NCBI RefSeq assembly: GCF_013373865.1
Contig: NC_050467.1
Location: 30,338,155 to 30,402,154 of the forward strand
From: Monomorium pharaonis
Lineage: Eukaryota > Arthropoda > Insecta > Hymenoptera > Formicidae
Length of the DNA: 64,000 nucleotides
Reading direction: 5' to 3'
Every line of letters begins with the position of its first letter. Position 1 is the first letter of the stretch. Made by a program: the position numbers and the translations under genes. Below are positions 10,010 through 18,046 of this stretch, piece by piece. Under the pieces are notes generated by a model that was given only the letters and a program-made list of their open reading frames with translations, was not told the origin of the DNA and did not search any database.

Positions 10010-11137
10010 CGACAGGAGGTATTAAGGCGGCTCCACGACGAGCCCACCGCGGGACACTTGGGAGTGGCAAAAACCATCGCCCGGGTGGCTCGGCTATATT
10101 ATTGGCCCGGGATGTTCCGCGACATCGCCCGCTACGTTCGGCAGTGCTCCACCTGCCAGGCACACAAAGTCCGCCAGCAGAAACCGGCCGGCCATCTGCA
10201 CGCCACCCCAGTAAACGCACCATGGCAGCAGGTGTCAATAGACCTAGTGGGTCCGCTGCCCCGGTCCGGGCGCGGCCACACCTGGCTTCTGACGGCTCAG
10301 GACCGATTCAGCAAATGGATCGAGCTGGTGCCCCTCCGCCAAGCCACAGCGACCGCCGTGACTCGCGAGGTCACCCGAAGGATTGTCTACCGCCATGGGT
10401 GCCCCCAGCGCGTCATCTCCGATAACGGCACGCAGTTTACCTCGCGACCCTTCCGACGGCTCCTCGCGGACCTCGGGGTTGAGCACCGAACTTCCCCGGT
10501 GTATGCACCGCACTGCAACCCCGTGGAGCGGGCCAACCGGACCATAAAAACAATGGTGTCGCAGTACGTCGGAGACCGCCACCGCGACTGGGACCAGCAC
10601 ATCGAGGCCCTGCAATTTGCGCTAAACACGGCGACGCATGCGGCCACCGGATACTCGCCCGCCTTCCTCGTGCATGGTCGAGAATTGGCGCGGCCCCACC
10701 CCGAGGACCGCCGACAGCCGGAGGAGCTGCGCCCGGAGGACAGACACCGGGCTCTGCGGGACGCCTATGAAGTGGCCAGGGTGCACCTCGCCCGAGCATA
10801 CCAGGCGCAAGAACACCATTATAACCTGCGACGACGCGAGTGGCGACCGAGAATCGGGGAAAAAGTCTGGAAACGCGACCGACCGCTGTCCAACCGGGAA
10901 AACGCGTTTAACGCCAAGCTGGCGCCAAAGTTCCGTGGCCCAATGGAGGTACGACGCATCCACAGTCCCGTGGTGGTGGACCTGAAGGATGCCCAGGGAA
11001 GGTGGCACCGCCACATACACGTCCAGGACCTCAAGCCGGACCAACGGGAGGACACCGGCGAAACCGAGGGAGAGACCGACACCGACGGAGAGAAGGACGC
11101 CGACTCAGACAAAGAAGAAACACCGGCCGACGAGTGA
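10010..11137 (+). CDS. pol: Pol, C-terminal part: integrase (separated by in-frame TGA)
   Basis: In the same frame as the upstream pol segment. It begins with the HHCC zinc-binding domain (H...H, then CSTCQ at about 10146). The DDE catalytic core follows: IDLVGPLP with the first Asp, SDNGTQF with the second, and PVERANR with the Glu. Towards the end is a GPY/F-like module (KLAPKFRGPMEV) and a strongly acidic tail rich in DTDGEKDADSD. No chromodomain is evident. The ATG-initiated ORF begins at 10058, but biologically this is the end of Gag-Pol, so it is probably not made unless the TGA is read through or supplied in trans. Confidence 0.88.
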   Translation, partial: RQEVLRRLHDEPTAGHLGVAKTIARVARLYYWPGMFRDIARYVRQCSTCQAHKVRQQKPAGHLHATPVNAPWQQVSIDLVGPLPRSGRGHTWLLTAQDRFSKWIELVPLRQATATAVTREVTRRIVYRHGCPQRVISDNGTQFTSRPFRRLLADLGVEHRTSPVYAPHCNPVERANRTIKTMVSQYVGDRHRDWDQHIEALQFALNTATHAATGYSPAFLVHGRELARPHPEDRRQPEELRPEDRHRALRDAYEVARVHLARAYQAQEHHYNLRRREWRPRIGEKVWKRDRPLSNRENAFNAKLAPKFRGPMEVRRIHSPVVVDLKDAQGRWHRHIHVQDLKPDQREDTGETEGETDTDGEKDADSDKEETPADE

Positions 11138-11264
11138 GAGAATCACCCCCGTGGAAAATCCCGAACAAACCCACTCGGTTAATACCGAACGAACCCGGGA
11201 CACACGCAAACTCACCTTAACGATTACCCCCACGCCGCGTCACTCCCACCCCATGCCGACCCAC

Positions 11265-11292
11265 TATATAAGAGCGGCCCGCGCCCTCATTT
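11265..11292 (+). promoter_or_regulatory. possible internal promoter before ORF3
   Basis: TATATAAG (11265-11272) is followed 24 bases later by TCATTT (11287-11292), an exact match to the arthropod initiator TCAKTY, 19 bases before the ORF3 ATG. The TATA-to-initiator distance is shorter than usual, so this is suggestive only. Splicing from the 5' leader is the alternative way of expressing ORF3. Confidence 0.3.
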
Positions 11293-11307
11293 GCATCGCT
11301 TTCCGAA

Positions 11308-12063
11308 ATGGGAGACCGCAAAGAGCGCGAACGAGAGCTCTTCGGGAGCCCCATATCGAGCTCGAGCGACGACGAAAGGGACGAGGGCGCGGCGTGGAAG
11401 AGGCGGCCGAAGGAGCCCACACCGCCACCACCACCACCTAGGGAGCGGAGGGTGCCTCGTCGGGGGACCTCCATCCAGCGGTCCGACGCCAACCAACGGA
11501 GAAAAGCGAGTTTTCTCGCTCAACTCCCCCCACCACCACCCAGGGGACGCCGGACTCGGAGGAGGCCCCCCGAGGGGTACGCCGTCAAGGCTCCCCCCGC
11601 GCCCCCTTCCACGCGCCCCGCCCCACCACCGCCCGCGCCACCTCACGCCGCGCCGCCCAGGCCGCTCGCGGCCGTTACGCCGCGACTAATCGCGCCACCG
11701 CCGGCGCCACCGACCGCGCCACCCATTGCGGCGCCCCCGGCGCTACCGACCGCGCCGCCGATCGCGTCGCCTCCGACGCCGCCCACCACGCCGCCACCAG
11801 CACCGGCGCACCACGGCTACCGCACGGTCCGGCCCGCACCGCCCCTCTCGAACGGAACCAGCCCGGCACCGCCGGCGGGGTACACCCCCCCGGTGCGCGT
11901 GGCCTTACCGAACGGGAGGGTGGTGGCGGTGCCATTCCACGCCGCCGTGGTGCGCCGTAAGTACCGGGTGACTGACACCGGCGATCGATGGATCATCCGC
12001 TTCGATCGCCGGGGTCAGCCCCGGGCAATCCGGCCGTTGCCACCCGCGCCCACCCCCCCCTAA
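11308..12063 (+). CDS. ORF3 of the Gypsy element, proline-rich protein of unknown function
   Basis: 251 codons. The N-terminus is charged and Ser-rich (MGDRKERERELFGS, then SSSSDDE). A long low-complexity segment of Pro/Ala with APPTAPP-type repeats follows (about residues 85-175). The last ~60 residues form a compact, more ordinary sequence (VRVALPNGRVVAVPFHAAV, YRVTDTGDRWIIRFDRRG). No signal peptide or transmembrane segment, so it is not a typical envelope protein. It occupies the position of env in errantivirus-like elements, between pol and the polypurine tract. The high GC and simple sequence make composition alone a poor guide, but the frame is open to its stop next to the PPT. The function is not known to me. 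Confidence 0.6.
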   Translation: MGDRKERERELFGSPISSSSDDERDEGAAWKRRPKEPTPPPPPPRERRVPRRGTSIQRSDANQRRKASFLAQLPPPPPRGRRTRRRPPEGYAVKAPPAPPSTRPAPPPPAPPHAAPPRPLAAVTPRLIAPPPAPPTAPPIAAPPALPTAPPIASPPTPPTTPPPAPAHHGYRTVRPAPPLSNGTSPAPPAGYTPPVRVALPNGRVVAVPFHAAVVRRKYRVTDTGDRWIIRFDRRGQPRAIRPLPPAPTPP

Positions 12064-12076
12064 AAGGGGGGGGGTG
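12062..12076 (+). promoter_or_regulatory. polypurine tract
   Basis: AAAA followed by nine G, ending just before the 3' LTR start at 12078. This is the expected plus-strand primer. Confidence 0.85.
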
Positions 12077-12077
12077 A

Positions 12078-12844
12078 TGTGACAATTCGTCACTAAGTCC
12101 CGGGCCGACCATCCGCCCCACCACGGGACTCGGCGTCTACGGACGCCCCTCCCGAAAGTCTAGTATCCCCCGTCGGGAACCGATCCCACCACGCGGCTGG
12201 GAGCGCGTGGGGATCGCCCCGACGGGTATAAAAGCCGTGCTCGATCGGGATCGAACACCAGTCCCGTCCTGTCGACTGAGTAGGCCACCGGGCCGTTCTG
12301 CCGCCCGGTTCTTGCCGGCATTCGGCTATCCTCATTGTGCCAACAGAGCAGGCCACCTGGCCGTTCTGCCGCCTGGTTCTCGCCGGCATTTGGCCATCCT
12401 TGTATCCGCCGACGGAGTAGGCCACCGGGCCGTTCTGCCGCCCGGTTCTTGCCGGCATTCGGCTCTCCTTGTATCCGCCGACGGAGCAGGCCACCTGGCC
12501 ATTCTGCTGCCCGGTTCTTGCCGGCATTCGGCCATCCCTAGCATCCTCCACGGGGCCGGTTACGTGGCCGCCCTGCCCGCCCGGTTCTTGCCGGCGAACA
12601 CGGTTCGCGACCGCGTTCAAGGTGCTGCGCACTAGCGCGCTCCCGACGACATTAGGTTAAGCTGTACATTATTGTATATACACGCATAGAATAAGTAGCC
12701 TAAGGACTATGTAAGATAGAATAAGAATTACAATAAAAGACTGTTAATCTGAGATCGGTATACGCAAGTTGGTTTCTCCCCTTCTCCCGAATCCTGGAAT
12801 CCGGCGAGCCTGTCCGAGGCGATCGGGAAAGGTGAACCGTTACA
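12078..12844 (+). repeat. 3' LTR (767 bp)
   Basis: Same start, end, TATA box, tandem repeats and AATAAA as the 5' LTR. It is followed directly by the CGTT target duplication (12845-12848). Confidence 0.95.
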
Positions 12845-12848
12845 CGTT

Positions 12849-13061
12849 TTATGTAATAATGAACCATACATTTTAGGATATAAGTATACTGTTAAGTGCG
12901 TAAGTATAGAGAATGTTATAATCGATTCAATTTTTGAGATAATATGTAAATCTCAAAGTTTATATCTGTTTACTTTTCAAAATATTAAAAAAAAAATTGT
13001 ACGCATAAACGTAGAAAATGGATATTTTTGTCGAATGCCGAATATTTTTGAGATTCAATAA
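12849..13061 (+). CDS. tnp2-like transposase exon 2, 3' portion
   Basis: Removing the Gypsy element and one CGTT leaves the codon boundary intact, and the frame continues for 70 codons to TAA 13059-13061. The segment is Asn/Ile-rich in the style of the upstream exon and ends with a CRMPNIFEIQ tail. AATAAA overlaps the stop (13057-13062) and may be the polyadenylation signal. Confidence 0.75.
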   Translation, partial: LCNNEPYILGYKYTVKCVSIENVIIDSIFEIICKSQSLYLFTFQNIKKKIVRINVENGYFCRMPNIFEIQ

Positions 13062-13314
13062 ATGTATTACACACATGCACGCGCACACACACATGCATAT
13101 ATATATACCCATGTATAATGTAAATATATATATAAATAAAATATCAAAAGAATAAATAATAATATATTGAAATTATATCATATCCTTAGTATCCTAGTTA
13201 TCTTAAAATAGTGTAGTATATATAACAATTACATTTTGTTAAGTGAGCAATTACAACTAATATGTAGGTTACTTGCTACATTGAACAGTACAACTACTGA
13301 ACATTGAATACTAC

Positions 13315-13828
13315 AACAGTATTGAAATTACATTTATTTATAAAGATTTTTCTCCAGGTATATTTACTGCAATTAATCAATTACTATACTAAATAAAAAA
13401 TTCTTTGGTTCAAAATAACATGTACATTTATATTAAAAATGTCTGATTCGTTTTTATAAAATTTTTATTAAAAAATAATTTATCAAGAAAAATGATTATA
13501 TACATGTGTATTACATACATTTTCATGTGTTAATACACATGAAAAAGGTAAAAAAAACCACACTGGTAATTATTCAGTTTAGAGGAGGCAGCTTCGATGA
13601 CTTAATGACCTTGACATATGTTACCAAGGTTACCTTCCTAAATGACCTTTAAAAGATTTTAGCCGTCGCTCGTAACTTGTTAAAAAATTATTAAAAAAGA
13701 TTTAATTAGTATACATGATAATTCGAGTACATCGCATAGGTAAGGAAAAAATACTGGATGGGGGTGCAGAGAGGCAGGCAAAACCCTTCTTTACATATGG
13801 ATTAGCAAACATGCAAATAACGCATTTC
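13315..13828 (-). repeat. right arm of ~500-bp inverted repeat pair
   Basis: Inverted counterpart of 3509-4010. The outer edge is at 13828 (ending CGCATTTC). Together the two arms bracket exon 2 and the nested Gypsy element: 10.3 kb now, about 3.7 kb without the insertion. The 239-bp array starts only three bases outside this edge. Confidence 0.75.
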
Positions 13829-13831
13829 TAC

Positions 13832-14980
13832 GCGTCTATTTCGCACACGATCTGAATAATTCGGGGATGCGGTAAATCATAATCGGAAATGCGTCACGTG
13901 TATGATAAATCTCACATAAGAAACGATAGACTCTATCGTGAAGTTTTGATTCAAGTACATAGGACATCAGAATGCGGCTAAAGTCCGATAAGATATAATA
14001 AATATTCCTTCTGTGATCTGCAACAGGACCAACTTCGTGTTTTTCAGATAAGAAACGATAGCATGTCTAAGCGTCCATTTCGCACACAATCTGAATAATT
14101 CGGGGACGCGGTAAATCATAATCGGAAATGCGTCACGTGTATGATAAATCTCACATAAGAAACGATAGACTCTATCGTGAAGTTTTGATTCAAGTACATA
14201 GGACATCAGAATGCGGCTAAAGTCCGATAGGATATAATAAATATTCCTTCTGTGATCTGCAACAGGACCAACTTCGTGTTTTTCAGATAAGAAACGATAG
14301 CATGTCTAAGCGTCCATTTCGCACACGATCTGAATAATTCGGGGACGCGGTAAATCGTAATCGGAAATGCGTCACGTGTATGATAAATCTCACATAAGAA
14401 ACGATAGACTCTATCGTGAAGTTTTGATTCAAGTATATAGGACATCAGAATGCGGCTAAAGTCCGATAGGATATAATAAATATTCTTTCTGTGATCTGCA
14501 ACAGGACCAACTTCGTGTTTTTCAGATAAGAAACGATAGCATGTCTAAGCGTCCATTTCGCACACGATCTGAATAATTCGGGGACGCGGTAAATCATAAT
14601 CGGAAATGCGTCACGTGTATGATAAATCTCACATAAGAAACGATAGACTCTATCGTGAAGTTTTGATTCAAGTACATAGGACATCAGAATGCGGCTAAAG
14701 TCCGATAGGATATAATAAATATTCCTTCTGTGATCTGCAACAGGACCAACTTCGTGTTTTTCAGATAAGAAACGATAGCATGTCTAAGCGTCCATTTCGC
14801 ACACGATCTGAATAATTCGGGGACGCGGTAAATCATAATCGGAAATGCGTCACGTGTATGATAAATCTCACATAAGAAACGATAGACTCTATCGTGAAGT
14901 TTTGATTCAAGTACATAGGACATCAGAATGCGGCTAAAGTCCGATAGGATATTATGAATATTTCTCTGTGATTTGCAAAC
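13832..14980. repeat. 239-bp tandem array, ~4.8 copies
   Basis: Units begin at 13832, 14071, 14310, 14549 and 14788 (GCGTCYATTTCGCACAC). They are almost identical; the last unit decays after about 14950. Each unit holds a short palindrome (ACGATAGACTCTATCGT) and an E-box-like CACGTG. On the minus strand each full unit is open for 79 codons, and the stop TGA of one overlaps the ATG of the next (TGATG). Whether this is coding or coincidence in a satellite is undetermined. Confidence 0.9.
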
Positions 14981-15739
14981 AAAATGGATTTCATATAAAA
15001 AATAATAACATATCTATCTATAACTTTATAAGCTGTTCAATCCTTATGCAAGTGTATGGTTAATATCTAAATACAAACGATGAGAATTGTATAAGTCACA
15101 TAAAAAGTGATGAATCGTTCGTGAATTTCTAATTCAATATTATTAGTCTTCATATTTAAGTACAGAAGTACGATATAACATTATAAATAAACTTTAGATT
15201 ATTTCGTATAAAAGAAACGTCTCTCTTTCCGGTTAGATAAGGATAGCTCTTGATGTTGCTGTAATACATTTGAAATCATGAGTATTGAAAGTTATTATAC
15301 ATTATTATAGATTCTCTGTCGTTTTATTCATATTATGAAAATTTATTATAAGATTTCATTCGTTGTGATAAATGTCTTTTCATTATAAAAGGGGTCTTCA
15401 TATAGACTATATAAATTAATATAGAATTTTTCAAAAATCTTTAGAATTTTTTTTCGTTTTTTATCAGACTTTTTAAGCAGGGTAAACAACAAATAAAAAT
15501 AAATTATTTAAAAAATTGTCTTATTGGAATCTTAACTAAATATTGCATATATGTATATATAATCTGGGGTCGATCTCCAATACGCGGAGTAAGCCTAGAG
15601 TAAAAAGTACGAATAGGCGTAAAGTCTGGTCTACAATATGGCCTAGTCTACAATAGCTGAAGTAAGCATGGAGTAAGAAATAAGAGTAAGATAATTTCCT
15701 TTTGCGCTGTGATTTACAGAGTGTTAAGAAAAGCAGGAG
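14981..15739. other. intergenic, no feature recognised
   Basis: AT-rich DNA with one or two decayed echoes of the 239-bp unit (for instance AAAAGTGATGAATCGTTCGTG) near 15000-15130. Nothing else was identified. Confidence 0.35.
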
Positions 15740-15882
15740 TAAGGACCTAAACACAATGTCAGGCAACAGGCAATAGGAACAGAAATAATGAAAGAGAGAA
15801 AGAGAAAAAGGATCTTCTTTCTTTCTCTTTCTTTATTTGCTATTCCTATTGCCTGTTGCCTGGCATTGTGTGATGGCCTTAA
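15740..15882. repeat. MITE-like palindrome
   Basis: ACACAATGTCAGGCAACAGG at 15751 pairs with CCTGTTGCCTGGCATTGTGT at about 15853. The arms continue through a purine-rich AGAGAAAG stretch that forms the loop-side stem. Confidence 0.7.
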
Positions 15883-15940
15883 GAGTAAGACGAAATGAAA
15901 GTAATTTATTTCGCTTACATCCTTACGCCAGCTTTCTTAG

Positions 15941-16054
15941 GGCCGAAGCACAAAACATGGCGTAATGATTAAGACATTCGTAGTCGTAGATGTAGACAAC
16001 GCACAAGCTTATCGCACTACGACTGTCTTAATCATTATGTTTTGTGCTTCGACC
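15941..16054. repeat. MITE-like palindrome
   Basis: GCCGAAGCACAAAACAT at 15942 pairs with ATGTTTTGTGCTTCG at about 16037. Inner arms also pair (TAATGATTAAGACA with TGTCTTAATCATTA). It is preceded by TTA, the target favoured by PIF/Harbinger-type elements. Confidence 0.65.
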
Positions 16055-16074
16055 TTTATCCAGGCTTACTCTAC

Positions 16075-16219
16075 GGCCGGTATTCATAGTCAAATCTTAT
16101 TTCAAGATCGTCTCAAGCAATGTCTTAAGATGCTAATACGGCTCTGTGATTGGTTGATGGCATCTTAAGACAGTACTTAAGATGATCTTAAATATAAGAT
16201 CCGACTATGAATACCGGCC
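16075..16219. mobile_element. MITE of the GGTATTCATAGTC family, copy 1
   Basis: The 145-bp element has ends GGCCGGTATTCATAGTC and GACTATGAATACCGGCC. Internally it has CTTAAGATG palindromic motifs and a GATTGGTTGATGG (CCAAT-type) segment. Copies 2 and 3 lie at 25042-25178 and 25448-25584. Confidence 0.8.
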
Positions 16220-16616
16220 TACGTTTTGTACATTTCTCCTGATATTAAAATTTTATAAACCTCACGTTTTGATCCTGCAGTATTTAGTTCCTTGCAAATA
16301 TATACTGATTATCTTTCTGGCACGTTAATTCATGTACACAAATCACCGGCGATGGTCTAGCGCCCGCTGTAGCCATAAAAAGCACGGGAAGCGAAACACT
16401 TCTTCTTCTTCTTCTTCTTAATAGCCCAATTCCGTCTCTCCAGGTACAAAATACCACGGATTAAAGTGAGATCAAGTCTGCAGACTGAGGGCCGAGGGCT
16501 ATTACAAACTTTGGCTTTTTTCACTTAAAAGCGAAACAGATTGCACATAGGACGCGAAAATGTTTGCCGCGCGACAGGAATGGACAGGAAGTGACGCGTA
16601 GATTCTTATACTAATG

Positions 16617-16773
16617 CTAAGACTCCATGTATGCGGTGAGCTCCGGCAAACGCATGCGGTGACCAATCAGAATTCAAGCGCTTGCTGTGATTTGCCGGAA
16701 CCCGACCTGCGCCTGGTTGCTGATTGGTCACCGCATGCGTTTGCTGGAACTCACCGCATACATGGAGTCTTAG
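16617..16773. repeat. MITE with ~54-bp near-perfect inverted ends
   Basis: CTAAGACTCCATGTATGCGG starts the element and its complement ends it. The arms continue through GTGACCAATCAG. Total 157 bp, directly adjacent to the next palindrome. Confidence 0.8.
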
Positions 16774-16918
16774 GGTATACCCACACAAACTTGCATAAGC
16801 GCATAAACATATAGATAAGAAAATTGATTGGTCTACAAGCACTTACATAAGAAAATAGATCAATGGAATTTTTTATGCATATGCTTATGCGCTTATGCAA
16901 GTTTGTGTGGATATACTA
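16774..16918. repeat. MITE, CCCACACAAACTTGC family
   Basis: The left end TATACCCACACAAACTTGC is mirrored by GCAAGTTTGTGTGGATATA. A related half copy (GCAAAAGTTTGTGTGG) occurs at about 17157-17217. Confidence 0.75.
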
Positions 16919-16959
16919 ACCGTAGACATAATATATCTTGACCGAGGATTGTCCCAAAT

Positions 16960-17122
16960 TTTAGGGGTGGGGGTAAGGCTTACGTACGATATAACAGGTA
17001 TTTCCTTCTCTCTTACACACGCCTGCGTGTGAGAGAGAAGAAAATACCTGGTATATCATCCGTCCCTTTTCAACGTCTACGTTTGTCCTTTTCTACGTAT
17101 GCCTATACCCCCACTCCTAAAC
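16960..17122. repeat. MITE with an inner perfect hairpin
   Basis: The outer arms TTAGGGGTGGGGGTAAGGC and CCTATACCCCCACTCCTAA pair imperfectly. The inner 70 bp (16988-17058) forms a much stronger hairpin around ACACACGCCTGCGTGTG. Confidence 0.7.
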
Positions 17123-17551
17123 CGAGCAGGCCTGATACTAACCATATTCCAATAATTCAACCAATCGAATTTCTTATGCATTTATGTTATGCGTTATGCA
17201 AAAGTTTGTGTGGGAGCCCTAATCCAGCACCGATCGAAAACGCCATTTACGTAAATTACGCCGCATGTGAAGCCACCCTAAGTAGTAATTGAAAATGATT
17301 TGTTGGATCCAAAGGTAAGAGCCAATCATTTTTAATTGCTACTGCCGCTCCATGAGCTCTTGCATCTGATTGGCATATTCCTTTAGAGCTAAAAATGTAT
17401 GAGAAAGAGTCGACAGTTTATAAGATATAACATTATTTAAAAAATACGCACACAAAAAAATACAGTACACGATATCCATCTACGATAGAACATCCTAAAG
17501 ACATTCGTATATCTTATGGACGACTTATTATGGATGTCTTTAGAAGATTTA

Positions 17552-17783
17552 GGGCCACCGCACAAGCTCTTCCATAATGCGTTACGTTAAGTACTCCATA
17601 TGAACCTAAGTTTGTACTTAAAATTTAACTTAAATCAACGCATAAAAAAATTCTTAACGTAAGAACTTAAGAACTTACGTTAAAAGTTTCTTTGTGCGTT
17701 GATGTAAGTTTAATTAAGTACGAACTTAGGTTTGTGGAGCACTTAACGTAACGTAACGTGTTACGAAAAAGCTTGTCCGGGGG
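17552..17783. repeat. ~230-bp MITE with long inverted ends
   Basis: GGGCCACCGCACAAGCTCTT at the left pairs imperfectly with AAGCTTGTCCGGGGGC at the right. The arms continue through CGTTACGTTAAG and AACCTAAGTTTGTACTT. A TTA precedes the left end. Confidence 0.7.
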
Positions 17784-18046
17784 CTCTTATTCTGTCTAGC
17801 GGGATGACATTAAAAAATTGAAAACCTGTTGTAGAAAAAAATTTTCCACTATTAATATTAATGAATTTTATTGAATCCCCTTGGGGTTTACAATCTCAAC
17901 ATACTTATTCTATCTTAGACTAACTTATTTCTATCTTAAATCTAATTCCTGGTTGCTTTGGCAGCCGCTGCTGCCTCCACAACCTATCCTACGCACACAC
18001 ACACACCGCCTATCTGTGGACTTCCGTTTCCTCTGCCTTCCTTCAA

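Larger units (their letters stand above)
6227..12844 (+). mobile_element. full-length Ty3/Gypsy LTR retrotransposon, nested in a transposase exon
   Basis: The element is 6,618 bp: LTR (6227-6993), primer-binding site, gag, pol in the -1 frame, a third ORF, polypurine tract, LTR (12078-12844). It is flanked by a 4-bp direct repeat CGTT (6223-6226 and 12845-12848). Its GC content is far higher than the surrounding DNA. The pol order protease, RT, RNase H, integrase is that of Ty3/Gypsy (Metaviridae-type). No envelope-like ORF with a signal peptide and membrane segment is visible. The matching LTR lengths and the identical antisense 179-codon ORF in both LTRs point to a recent insertion. Confidence 0.95.

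Noticed and set aside
7086..11646. Numerous 60-150-codon ORFs antisense to or out of frame with gag, pol and ORF3
   Set aside because: Shadows of high-GC coding sequence; the sense frames carry the recognisable domains.
13832..14980. CRISPR-like array
   Set aside because: The 239-bp units are repeated head to tail without unique spacers, in an insect genome; it is a minisatellite.
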